This document shows positions 46,239 through 55,900 of a stretch of DNA of 64,000 nt, piece after piece. This stretch comes from Deltaproteobacteria bacterium (GTDB taxonomy: Bacteria; Desulfobacterota; Binatia; HRBIN30; JACQVA1): NCBI GenBank assembly GCA_016178705.1, contig JACOST010000028.1:316951-380950 (forward strand). The letters run 5' to 3'. The position numbers were made by a program, and so were the translations under genes. Below the pieces are notes generated by a model. It did no database searches, was not told the origin of the DNA, and saw nothing but the letters and a program-made list of their open reading frames with translations. Each line of letters opens with the position of its first letter. Within the stretch, counting starts at the first letter, position 1.

Positions 46239-47416
46239 GCACCGATCTCGGCGGCTTCGACGGCATAGATGTGCGGCAAGTGGTGGGCGATGCGGGTCCA
46301 CTTCGCGCCCTCGTTGGTGCTGGCCCACAACTCGCCGGTGGTCGTTCCGAAGTAGACGCCGACTGGCTGATGCGCGTCCGCGGTCATCGCCTGACGCAAC
46401 ACCGTGAGCCACGCGTCGCGTTTCGGCAGCCCGACGTCGAGTCGCTTCCAGGTTTTGCCGGCGTTGCGGGTGACGTACGCCGAGGGTCTACCGTCGGGAC
46501 TCACACGCGGCCACACCGTCGTCCCGTCCATCGGAAACACCCAGGCGGTGTCGGGATCGCGTGGATGCAGAACCACCGGGAACCCGATGTCGCCGACCTT
46601 CTTCGGCATGTTGTCGCCGATGCGTTCCCATTGCCGCGCCGGACGTTGTAGGCGATAGATGCCGCAGTGGTTCTGCTGGTAGAGCACGTCGGGCGCCAGC
46701 GGATGCAACTGCACGCAGTGGGGATCCTGTCCGAACTCGGGGAAAGGATTGGGCAGAAAATCGGCGCGACAGCCTGCGTTGAGCGGCGCCCAGTTGGCGC
46801 CCTTGTCTACGCTCTCGAACACGCCGCCGCCATCGCCGTTGCTCGACATTCCGATGTACATATGGGCGGGATCGCGCGGATCGATGAGAATCGAGTGCAG
46901 CTTCGACCCATCCGGCGTGCCGCCAGCGCCGGGCCCTGCGCCGGTCCACCGTGGGTAGAGCGGATGGTCGTTGAATCCCGCCACCGGCTGCCAGGTGTCG
47001 CCGGCATCTTCGGAGCGGAACAATCCTTCCGGCGATGTGCCGGCGTACCACACCTTCGGTTCGCTTGCGTGCCCAGGGGTGAGCCAGAAGACATGATCGA
47101 CGGCGCGTCCTGTCTGACCTTCGGCGGCCTTGGCAAACGCGGGTGGCTTCGATGCTTCCTTCCAGGTTTTGCCGCGATCGCTGGAGCGAAAAATCGTCGG
47201 GCCGAGGTGCCCCGTTTTGCTGGCGATCAACATGGTGCGGTGATCGCGTGGATCGAGCAGCACGTGATGCACGATGTGGCCGAGGAAGAGCGGCTTGCCG
47301 ATCCGCCACGCGCGTCGCGCGCGGTCTGATCTTGCGAGGAACGCGCCCTTCTTGGTCGCGATCAGCAGCGTCAATGGCCCGGTTGCAGGCTTCGGGGCTT
47401 CAGCATTGGTAGGCAT
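46235..47416 (-). CDS. sialidase-like (BNR) beta-propeller protein
   Basis: 393 residues without a signal peptide. BNR/Asp-box repeats of the S-x-D-x-G-x-T-W type recur (SSDRGKTWKEA, SEDAGDTWQPV, SVDKGANWAPL, TRNAGKTWKRL, STNEGAKWTRI), giving a six-bladed-like propeller. Sialidase catalytic residues are not all evident, so calling it a glycosidase would be unsafe. ATG 47416 has GGAGG before it; the open frame extends 26 codons. The tight ATGA link with a MoaD-like carrier recurs in bacteria in my recollection, with no known role. Confidence 0.75.
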   Translation of the reverse strand: MPTNAEAPKPATGPLTLLIATKKGAFLARSDRARRAWRIGKPLFLGHIVHHVLLDPRDHRTMLIASKTGHLGPTIFRSSDRGKTWKEASKPPAFAKAAEGQTGRAVDHVFWLTPGHASEPKVWYAGTSPEGLFRSEDAGDTWQPVAGFNDHPLYPRWTGAGPGAGGTPDGSKLHSILIDPRDPAHMYIGMSSNGDGGGVFESVDKGANWAPLNAGCRADFLPNPFPEFGQDPHCVQLHPLAPDVLYQQNHCGIYRLQRPARQWERIGDNMPKKVGDIGFPVVLHPRDPDTAWVFPMDGTTVWPRVSPDGRPSAYVTRNAGKTWKRLDVGLPKRDAWLTVLRQAMTADAHQPVGVYFGTTTGELWASTNEGAKWTRIAHHLPHIYAVEAAEIGA

Positions 47417-47490
47417 TCGCATCCTCCGCGTTCGCATCCTCTGACGAAACTCCTTGCCGCCGCCTTGATAGTGACTTACCCCGCCGGCGG

Positions 47491-48519
47491 TCAAGTAGGT
47501 TCTGGGGACGGCGTACGCTCGTAATACTTGCCGGGCTTGGGCGTCGGTGCGCGATAGATCCCGGTGCGCACACGTATGCCGAGAATCTCGCCGACTGCGC
47601 GAATGGTCTCAGGACAGAAGCCGTAAGCACGAAGGCGAGCGATATGCCCGTCCTGTTCCTCGAATCGGAAAACGGCCTCGAGCGCCTCGCGGCCGCGACG
47701 CGTGGCGAACACCAGCATGATCGGCTCACCATCGAACTCGATGCGCTCGAGACGCGCAGAGTCGCGCTGGAACTCCGGCGGCCATTCGGCGTGACCGTGG
47801 ACCACCGCATCGAAGAAGCCCGGAGTACCCTCGGATGGATCGAGTCCGATGTGAAACGAGTTGCCGACATTCTCCGTCGAGCCGCCTTCGAGCATGAGCG
47901 CGACCAAGCCCTTCACGTCCTTGGCGTTGTAGCGCTCGATGAAGCGATCGAGGAGTTCGGGAGACGGCGCCGGCCGGCGCGCTGCAGCCGCGCTCTCGTG
48001 TTCACGCAGCCGGTCTCGGCCGCGGTGCAGCGCGGCCTTGACGGCGCCCGTCGTGGTGGCGAGCAGCGCGGCGATCTGGTCGAGGCTCATGTCGAAGACC
48101 TCCTTGAGCACCACCGCGGCGCGCTCCTGTGGCGGGAGCCGCTGCAGGAGTCGGGAGCCCGCGTCCCGCACGTCGCTCGACATCTCGGGATTCGCGCCCG
48201 GCGCCGCGATGTCCTCGGGGTTTGCGTCGGGCGCTCGCGCCTCCGTCTTGCGGCGGCGCAGCGTATCGATCCAAACGTTCGTCGCGGTGCGCAGCAGGTA
48301 CGCACGAGGATCGCGGATCTCCGGCGAGGTGACGCCCCATTGCCCGAAGGCGCGCAGCAAGGTGTCTTGCACCAGATCCTCGGCGTCCCAGACGTCTCCG
48401 GTGAGGCGGCGGCAATAGCCGTGGAGGGCTGGCCGCAGCGGTACGAGCATGTCGACGTAGCGGTGCCAGGCCGTGCGCAGGTCGGCGCGAAGCGTTTCAG
48501 GAAGCTCGCTGGTGTCCAT
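47491..48519 (-). CDS. ECF sigma factor with C-terminal SnoaL-like domain
   Basis: 342 residues, much longer than a simple ECF sigma. Region 2 (PALHGYCRRLTGDVWDAEDL, then VQDTLLRAFGQWG) and region 4 (LPPQERAAVVLKEVFDMSLD, then QIAALLATTTGAVKAALHRGR) are followed by a NTF2/SnoaL-like domain from about 185 (LLDRFIERYNAKDVKGLVAL). ECF factors with such a tail (ECF41 and relatives) are regulated through it, not by a separate anti-sigma. It lies 60 bases downstream of an SRPBCC-PDZ gene and is probably its partner. Confidence 0.88.
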   Translation of the reverse strand: MDTSELPETLRADLRTAWHRYVDMLVPLRPALHGYCRRLTGDVWDAEDLVQDTLLRAFGQWGVTSPEIRDPRAYLLRTATNVWIDTLRRRKTEARAPDANPEDIAAPGANPEMSSDVRDAGSRLLQRLPPQERAAVVLKEVFDMSLDQIAALLATTTGAVKAALHRGRDRLREHESAAAARRPAPSPELLDRFIERYNAKDVKGLVALMLEGGSTENVGNSFHIGLDPSEGTPGFFDAVVHGHAEWPPEFQRDSARLERIEFDGEPIMLVFATRRGREALEAVFRFEEQDGHIARLRAYGFCPETIRAVGEILGIRVRTGIYRAPTPKPGKYYERTPSPEPT

Positions 48520-48579
48520 GCGTCCTCCACTCAGATTGGAGACGATATGACAGATCGCTCGCCGATGCGGAACGTCCGC

Positions 48580-49314
48580 CTACGCGGCCGCGAGAGCGGG
48601 CTTCGGGTACGCGCCCGGATGCCCCACATAGTGGCCACTGCCGTAGTTCCACGCCGACAGGGGTGCGCGTCCACGCCGGATCTCGTCGCCGCGTAGGTAC
48701 TCCACTTCGATCTTCTCACCCGGTGCGTGCTCGCGTACGAAGAACGCAACGTCGGAGACACGCAACACCGGCGCCCTGTTTAGCCAGAGGAGCAGATCGC
48801 CGGGCTGCATGCCGGCCTCCGCCGCACAGCCCCCGGGCACGACGTGCGTGATGCGGACGCCGGCGCCAGACTGAAGCGTCGTTGCCCCGAGGCCGCTGCG
48901 GAACGAGAAGTGCCGCGCGCCGCGCGTCCCCGTCTCCAAGTACAAGATCAGATCGCCGATCATCTCGTCCCAACCACCGGCGGTGCTCTCCGCGTAGTGG
49001 TGCCAGGCCTCCGAGTCGCCGAAGCCGCTGCGCACGATGGTGATCCGTGTCCCCGCGGACACTTCCTCGAAGGTGACAGTGGTCTCATACCCGCCGTCGA
49101 GCCTGGATTGGCTCTGCGACCACGACAGCCGGCGGTGTTGCTCGACGTCGGTCACGTTCATCTCCCAAGGCTCGAACGTTTCGAGCGAGGCCGGGTCATC
49201 CATGTGATCGCGGCCTCCCATCCATGCTTCCCGCTCCTGCGTGTCTGTAAACGCTGCCCACGCCGTTGCCACCGGCACCGCTACTACGAACGTCCGCTGG
49301 TATTCTGCTGTCAT
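48580..49314 (-). CDS. AHSA1-type SRPBCC domain fused to a PDZ domain
   Basis: 244 residues. Residues 1-145 are an AHSA1/START-like domain (VPVATAWAAFTDTQEREAWM, WEMNVTDVEQHRRLSWSQSQ, VTFEEVSAGTRITI, SEAWHHYAESTAGGWDEMIG). Residues about 150-225 form a PDZ domain (GVRITHVVPGGCAAEAGMQP, GDLLLWLNRAPVLRVSDVAF, GEKIEVEYLRGDEI). No signal peptide, so it acts in the cytoplasm, where a PDZ domain would bind a C-terminal peptide. GGAG lies before ATG 49314; the longer open frame is unlikely. Followed by an ECF sigma factor on the same strand. Confidence 0.85.
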   Translation of the reverse strand: MTAEYQRTFVVAVPVATAWAAFTDTQEREAWMGGRDHMDDPASLETFEPWEMNVTDVEQHRRLSWSQSQSRLDGGYETTVTFEEVSAGTRITIVRSGFGDSEAWHHYAESTAGGWDEMIGDLILYLETGTRGARHFSFRSGLGATTLQSGAGVRITHVVPGGCAAEAGMQPGDLLLWLNRAPVLRVSDVAFFVREHAPGEKIEVEYLRGDEIRRGRAPLSAWNYGSGHYVGHPGAYPKPALAAA

Positions 49315-49468
49315 TGTTCTCTCCTTTCTAGTGGAGAATGACGGACGAGGAGGTCGCGAGGATACGTGCCTGGTCGGATTTTCTTCGAGGGCTTGATTCG
49401 CTGCGCGAACCGTCGGCTCATCGCGACTTTGAGGAGGACGTCTTGCAGCATTGAAAAAGTGCGGCGCC

Positions 49469-49571
49469 CTTCGAGACGGCGCTGCGCGCCTCCTCAGGGC
49501 GAACGGGAAAGTGTTGTGGCACAAAGGAGGAACCGCTCATGCTGAGGAGCGCCGACAGGCGCGTCTCGAAG
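49469..49571. repeat. imperfect palindromic element (CTTCGAGACG ends)
   Basis: The left arm (49469-49506, beginning CTTCGAGACGGCGCTGCGCG) and the right arm (49533-49571, ending GGCGCGTCTCGAAG) are near reverse complements over about 38 bases with a 26-base centre. The gap 49315-49628 has no gene, only this element; it looks like another dispersed palindrome. Confidence 0.65.
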
Positions 49572-49628
49572 CATGCGGGGTTCTTCAATGGGCTGCTGGC
49601 GAAGGGTCGCTCGACACTCGCGACCGGT

Positions 49629-51200
49629 TTACGCCGGCAGGCTCAGCACGCGGTGCGCGTCGAGCATTTTTTCTTGAATCGGCACACCGATCGGACAGGT
49701 GTTGGCGCACGGCGCGCCACAGCCGACGCAGGCGGCGGCGCTGCGCTCCAACTTCGCGTAGAGTCGCATGCCTTCCTTCTCCCAACCGTAGTCCTTGAAG
49801 TACATGCGGTAGCGCAGGATGTCGTTGATGGGCAGGTCATAGGTGCACGAGTCCAAGCACGCGCCGCAGTGCGGTTGGCAGTAGTCGCCCGCTGTCAGCT
49901 CGTCATAGCGGTGCAAGAGCGCGACGTCGGTCGGGTGCAGCGCCGTACCCGAGGCGTAGATGTATTCCTCGATGTGTTGCGGTTTGGAGAACGACACCAC
50001 CAGGCACGAGACGTTCGGATTCGACAGCACCCAGCGAAACGCGGCTTGCGAATAGGCGCTGGCTTCGTCGCGGAAGTTGGCGAGATTAACGTGCTTGGCG
50101 CCTTTGAGTGTTTTCATCGCGACGATACCGACGTCGTGCGCTTTGGCTTTCTCGAGGATGTGGCCGAAGCTCGGCCACATGCCGAAGTGGTACGCGAGCA
50201 TCATCACATCAAAGCGGCCCGAGTCGATCGCCGCGTTGGCCACGGCTTCCAAGTTCGGCGTGTGAGTGCTGACGCCAAGGAAGCGCACCTTGCCCTGTTC
50301 CTTCAATCGATCGAAGGCCTCGTGGATATTGGGCGCCAGCAAGCGCTCGACGCGGTCGCACGAGTGAATGTGAATCAGATCGACGTGATCGGTCTGCAGA
50401 CGGCTCAGGCTCGCCTCGACCGCCTCGATGATCTTCGGCACCGGCGTATCATTGGGAAGATGGCCGTCGGCAACGCAGAACTTGGTGGCGAGGAACAGCT
50501 TGTCGCGGCGACCTTTCATGGCTTCGCCGAGAACGCGCTCCGAGGCGGTGTCCGAGTAATCCGGCGCGGTATCGAAGTAGGTGATGCCGTGATCGAGCGC
50601 GGCGCGCGCAACTTCGACGTCGTTGATGTTGCCCGAGCCGAGCGAAATGTCCGACACCATCGCATTGGTGCGCCCCAAGCGGCGATAGCTCGTGATGTGC
50701 GCGCCGTGCCACTCGGGACGCGGATGCGGCGCGGTCTTCTCCACTTCAGTGAGGAAGAAATCGTTCGCCACCGGCAGCCAGCCCCGGTTGCGTGCCACCG
50801 CGGTTAAGACTCCGGCGACCGCGGCGCCGAGCGCCGTCCCGCCGGCGCCGAGCGCGCGCAGGAAGCTGCGACGAGTCGAACCGGCGCTGGCGTCGGTCGA
50901 ACGCTCCCGCGTCAGTGGCGCGAGCAGCCACGCCGGTGCGACCGCATCGCATTGCTCGCACACCGAACGGCGTACGCGCGTGAAGCTCGCTACCACCGCG
51001 ACGAGGAGTACCGCCAGCGGTGTCCAGAGTTTCCACAGCCGCAAGATGCTGCGTTGACCGCCCTCGACGAGATCGTGCAAGAGGTCGCCGCCGAGTGTGT
51101 ACGCTAGCAGCAGGCCGAGACCGTAACAGCCAAGGAGCACCGGCCAACGGACGCCGACCAGTCGCTCCGACTGTCTGCCGCAACACTGCGAACAAGCCAT
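49629..51200 (-). CDS. membrane-linked aldo/keto reductase with internal Tat-type motif and C-terminal cysteine clusters
   Basis: 523 residues. An N-terminal Cys-rich head (CSQCC), two transmembrane helices (about 18-37 and 56-75), then STRRSFLRALGAGGTALGAAV (109-129), a twin-arginine-like motif plus hydrophobic stretch placed inside the chain. The aldo/keto reductase barrel follows from about 172 with Asp210, Tyr215 (DTAPDYSDTASE), Lys240 (LATKF) and His279 (DLIHIHS), a complete catalytic tetrad. The C-terminus has CQPHCGACLDSC and CVGCGAPCANTCP, spacing like Fe-S clusters. This combination suggests a membrane redox enzyme working at the outer face with quinone or cytochrome partners; substrate unknown. 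Confidence 0.8.
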   Translation of the reverse strand: MACSQCCGRQSERLVGVRWPVLLGCYGLGLLLAYTLGGDLLHDLVEGGQRSILRLWKLWTPLAVLLVAVVASFTRVRRSVCEQCDAVAPAWLLAPLTRERSTDASAGSTRRSFLRALGAGGTALGAAVAGVLTAVARNRGWLPVANDFFLTEVEKTAPHPRPEWHGAHITSYRRLGRTNAMVSDISLGSGNINDVEVARAALDHGITYFDTAPDYSDTASERVLGEAMKGRRDKLFLATKFCVADGHLPNDTPVPKIIEAVEASLSRLQTDHVDLIHIHSCDRVERLLAPNIHEAFDRLKEQGKVRFLGVSTHTPNLEAVANAAIDSGRFDVMMLAYHFGMWPSFGHILEKAKAHDVGIVAMKTLKGAKHVNLANFRDEASAYSQAAFRWVLSNPNVSCLVVSFSKPQHIEEYIYASGTALHPTDVALLHRYDELTAGDYCQPHCGACLDSCTYDLPINDILRYRMYFKDYGWEKEGMRLYAKLERSAAACVGCGAPCANTCPIGVPIQEKMLDAHRVLSLPA

Positions 51201-51299
51201 TCGCCCGCCTCCCTGATTCTTTCAGTCCCGACCCCGTTGATTTTTCTGCCCCCCGTTTGATGCACCGCTTCGTAGGGGCGCCGCTTGCCACGCCCTCCG

Positions 51300-52724
51300 T
51301 CACGGTGGGAAGGTGCGAGTCGGCGTCGGAGTCGGCGGACAGCCGTTGCACTGCGTGGGCATCAGGGTCGGTGTGAGCGAAGGGCACACCGGGACTATTA
51401 TCGGAGTTGGTGTTTCAGCCGTACAGCCGGTCAGCGCGTTGTGCACGCCCCTAACCAATTCGTCGATGGTTACAGCGTCGTCGCGATTCGCGTCAAAAGC
51501 CACGCACGTTGCGACCGGCTGTTCGCCAAGGGCCATGGTTACCCCTTCTACGAGTTCATCGACCGTTACCGTTCCCAACCCATCGCAATCGCCGACGCAC
51601 GCGATCGGCTTGCCGGCGCAGCCGCTGGGCACCGAGGCTATCGCCAGCACTCCGTTCGAGAACACGGGGGCGTGGGACTGCGAGAACGACACGGGGGCAC
51701 CGAATCCGTATTGGACGATCCACAGGAAGTTCGGACGAGGCAGGTCGCGGTCGAAATAGTCATGGGTCACCGCGAAGGTCTGACCGTCCGGCGAGACGGC
51801 CATGAAGAGCGGGTGCATCTCAGGTGCGCCGAAGGAGGTCGGGTCGGCGAGACGGATCGGATACACCGAAGTAGTGTAGTACAGCTCCGTGTTGGTACGC
51901 GTATCGATTGCGCCAATGCTCTCGTCGACATAGTTGACCACGTATACGTAACGCCCGTCGGGGCTGATCGCCAGGTTCACAGTGCCGCAATTCTTGTCGA
52001 TATCGCCAACCCGTCTACAGTGGGTGATCTCGATGCGATCCGTCACCGTGTTGGTCGCGGTGTCGATGACGGACACCGTGTTCCCCGGATCGAGGGTGTA
52101 AGCGCGCTTGCCGTCTGGCGCCACCACCACGGAGTACGCAACCGCCCCGTACGGAAACCCGGAAACCTCAGCGGTGATGGTGAAAGTCGCAGTGTCGACA
52201 ACGGTGACACCGAACGGTGGGCGCGCCACGTAGAGGAACTTCCCGTCCGGCGTGATGTCCATCAGGGGTTCGCCATTGTTCGCATGCAGATTAACTGGCG
52301 GCATCGTAACCGTGCGACTCATCGTGTCGACTACGAGCAACGTGTTGCCAACGAAAACGTACAAGCGTGATCCGTCTGGGCTCAGGACGAACTGCTGCGC
52401 ACTACCCAACAAGGGGCACGGCCACGGAACACTCGCCACAACGGTGTTGGTCCGTAGGTCCACAACAAGGACGGCGTAGCCGGCGACGTATGCTAGCAGT
52501 CTGGCACGATCGATGGCGATGCTGCGGCCAACTGCGGCAGGGATTGTCGCAACCACGGACGCGCTGTCGGCACCAATGACGCTGATTCCCTTTTCTCCAC
52601 CAACGTAGATGCAGTCATTGGCTTCTGCCGGTTCGTTTACCAACGCGACGACTGCGAGCACGACCGATATGCTCGCGCACGCCAAAGATCGAGCGCATTT
52701 GATTCGCGCGGTAACGAATGCCAC
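51300..52724 (-). CDS. secreted YVTN-type beta-propeller protein with double EF-hand (dockerin-like) module
   Basis: 474 residues. Signal peptide (CARSLACASISVVLAVVALV ... PAEA). A propeller of YVTN/NHL-like repeats (CIYVGGEKGISVIGADSASV, YAVLVVDLRTNTVVASVPWP, LYVFVGNTLLVVDTMSRTV) fills about 35-370. Then CVGDCDGLGTVTVDELVEGV and FDANRDDAVTIDELVRGVHN, two EF-hand-like calcium loops framed by Cys, and a TPT-rich tail with a few Cys. Starts at GTG 52724. The same EF-hand module appears in the divergent 1780-residue protein, so the two may share a surface partner or calcium control. Confidence 0.75.
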   Translation of the reverse strand: MAFVTARIKCARSLACASISVVLAVVALVNEPAEANDCIYVGGEKGISVIGADSASVVATIPAAVGRSIAIDRARLLAYVAGYAVLVVDLRTNTVVASVPWPCPLLGSAQQFVLSPDGSRLYVFVGNTLLVVDTMSRTVTMPPVNLHANNGEPLMDITPDGKFLYVARPPFGVTVVDTATFTITAEVSGFPYGAVAYSVVVAPDGKRAYTLDPGNTVSVIDTATNTVTDRIEITHCRRVGDIDKNCGTVNLAISPDGRYVYVVNYVDESIGAIDTRTNTELYYTTSVYPIRLADPTSFGAPEMHPLFMAVSPDGQTFAVTHDYFDRDLPRPNFLWIVQYGFGAPVSFSQSHAPVFSNGVLAIASVPSGCAGKPIACVGDCDGLGTVTVDELVEGVTMALGEQPVATCVAFDANRDDAVTIDELVRGVHNALTGCTAETPTPIIVPVCPSLTPTLMPTQCNGCPPTPTPTRTFPP

Positions 52725-52901
52725 GGACCATTACCTATACCTGTTCAAACCCAACGTCCACTCTCTTCTGTATTCACCGAGTTCCTTGCCCGGAGAAAAT
52801 GGGGGTCTTAGACGAGCCATTGCAATTCCAACATCAAATGTACTAAGGCCCACGCGACTGCTCTACAGCGGTTTGACCACAACACGAGAGCAAGGAGGCG
52901 A

Positions 52902-55900
52902 ATGAAACTCCTGAGGCGTGGATGCTTGGTGGCGGCAGTGGCGTTTATGTCGTGCAACATTTTCTACGTCGCTGATGCACGAGCGCAGTCGTCGCCCGCG
53001 CTCGACCTTTCTCGCTACCCGTCGTGGTTCAAGCTCACTGGCCCGCCCGCGACGATGTCCGCCGGTGGTGGTGCGGCCAGCACGACGACGGGCGTCACTG
53101 TTGGACCTGGCTGGCAAGGCATCGATCCGGCGCTCTTCGATCCTGCCATGGTGGAGAGCCGCGAGTTCAAGAAGTGGTGGCCGCAGTTCTATCCTCGCGC
53201 GTATCCGCTTGGGTACATCTTGGACGGTGCCGACGCCAACGCGTGGGCGCAAGTCAAAAGTCTCGACCTGACGCAGATCGCCGACGCGCTCGCGGCTCCG
53301 CAGTGGATCAACATCGGTCCGGCACCGATAAACAATCTGAACCCGAACGCATTCAACGGCTACATGGGGCTTACAAATAGCGGGCAAGCGTCAGCGATTG
53401 CAGTTCGCCCGAGCCACGAGGGCGAGTGGCTGGTCGGCAGCAGTTATGGAGGCATTTGGAGGAAGACCCCCGATAGCGGTGAGTCATGGCGGAACGTAAC
53501 CGATGCGCTGCAGGACGCGGGCGCGCAGCAGATTAGTGCGCTGACGTACGCGACGGCTAACATCGTCTACGCGGGCAGTGGTCACGGCGAACCTGGAGGG
53601 ATCGGACTGCTCAAGTCCATTGACGCTGGTGATCACTGGAGCCGTATTGCACCAACCATGTTTCAGAATGACAGCTTTCGAAGCATCATCACGGACCCAT
53701 CAAACCCGTACGTCCTCGTGGTCACGACCAAGAGCGGCCTCTGGAAGGGGGCGTCCATTGATGCGGGGGACTCGTGGACATGGACGCAGGTCTTGGCAAC
53801 CGATTTGGTCATCCGCCTCGAAGCCGATCCGACGAACTTTGCGCGTCAGTACGCTGGGACAAATGTGGGTGGCCACCTGTTTCGCTCCACACCTGACGTC
53901 GCCGCGGGTTCCTGGCAGGAGCTCAACGGGCCGTGGCAGCAACCACCGTCGACGTGCGCTAACGGCGCAGTGTGCGGCACCAACCCGGGCTGCAAGAACG
54001 TGCCGGACTGCAGCGGACAACGTTCGTGCTCCGGCAGCTTGCGTGCATGCTCCAGTGATGATCAATGTCCGGCTGGAGAAGCGTGCGGCCCCGACGTCTG
54101 CCAGCCACGCCTGACGAACCTTGGCCGAGTCGAGGTAGCACTCTCGCCCACCAATCCCGACACGGGCTACGTGACGGTAGGGGGCGGCGCATGCCAGCCG
54201 GCGAACCACGAGGTTGCGGAACTCATGGCGGGGCTCTATCGGACGGACAACGCGTGGGACCCAGCGCCGCATTGGACCCGCATCACCGATTCGACGAACA
54301 ACTCGAAGCTCGCCGACATTGGAAACGACACCAGCAATCTCCTGATCGTCGACAACGCGAATAAGAATATCGTCTACAGCGGCGGCGGCAATCTATGGAA
54401 GGCAACGGTGACCATGCAGCCCGGCGCCGCAACCAGCCCCGCGACCTGGGTAGACATAACCCGACAGCCAGGGTCGGGCGCCTGCGTGACTAGCCACAAC
54501 TGTCTTCATGTCGACCAGAAAACGGCCACTTGGGCAACCGAGCAGTCGGGCACGGTAAACCGTCTGCTTGTGGTGAACGACGGCGGCGTGTCGAGCACCA
54601 CCGACCGCGGCACCACATGGAATTACCATAACGACGCGCTCGCGACGATCCAGTTCGCTGAAGAAGGTGCAGTGCACTTGAGCGGATCGGGCGTCATCGC
54701 GATGGGTGGCGCGGGTGACGAGGGCGTCTCGATTCAACCCGCGGCCAGCGCACCAGCGTGGACGCAGGTGTACGGCGGCGACGGCAGCACGTGCCTCTTC
54801 GCTCAATCGAATCCCGGCGTACGATACGCCTTCGAGGAAAACAGCTACAAAGGCATTCTCCGCAGTGAGTCCGGGAACAAATGCAACGGCTTTGGCACCG
54901 TTGGCATCCAAAACTTCAAGACGCCTGCAGTGCGCGTGTGCCCGTGGGAGGAGGACGCAGTCATCATCGGCGGCGACGTGCTGCGGCGCGCAACCAACTT
55001 CTGGTCGGCGCCCAACTGCGCAATAGGTTGGGAGCAGCGATGTCCCGCCTTGCTCGATGTCAATTTTCAATCCGCTTCAGCGGTCGCTTTTGGCAATACG
55101 TGCGGAACGTACGCAGCGGGGAACCGAAGCAGCCAAGTGATTGTGACAACCGATGATGGGGTGACCTGTGCTCCGCTGGAGCGAAGACATTGCACTAACA
55201 ACGCCACGCAAGTGTGCGCGGCCGACGGCGATTGCCCGATGGGCACCTGTCAGGACTACGCGCAACAGATTCCGGACCAAGAGATTACCGGGCTGGCGAT
55301 CAATCCGGCCGATCCGAACGTCGTGTACGTCGCGCTCGGCGAGGCAGGCGCGGGCGGGATCTACAAGACGACAAACGCGCTCGCTTCGGCATCGCAAGAT
55401 GTGAACTGGGTCGATATAACGCCAAAGGGAGCGGACGGAAACCCCATCCGCACAACATACTACGCGGTAGCCGTAGATCCGAGTGCCGCACCGATCGTCT
55501 ATGCGGCGAGTCAACAGGGTGTGTTCCAGAGCAACAACGCCGGCAACACCTGGACCCACGCGGATTTCACTCACGGCATGCCATACGTGATAGTGAGGGA
55601 CATCGAGGTTGCCTCGAATCACTTTGCCGTCGCATTCACGCAGGGCCGCAGCGCGTTTCAGCTCGATTGCGGACCGACGGACAGCGATGGCGATGGCTTC
55701 GGCGATGGCTGTGACAACTGCTCGACCACACCGAACCCGGATCAACTCGACACCGACGGCGATGGTCTCGGCGACGCGTGTGATACTTGCACCGATACCG
55801 ATCGCGACGGTCGTGGCGACCCTGGGTTCCCGCTCAACACGTGTCCGGTGGACAACTGCCCAACCGCTCCCAACGCGGACCAGCGCGATACGGACCACGA

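Noticed and set aside
46235-47416. Assignment as a true sialidase
   Set aside because: Asp-box repeats show the propeller fold only; the catalytic Arg triad, Tyr and Glu were not identified with confidence.
47644-50807. Long plus-strand frames over the ECF sigma and the aldo/keto reductase
   Set aside because: Antisense shadows of well-supported genes with intact motifs.
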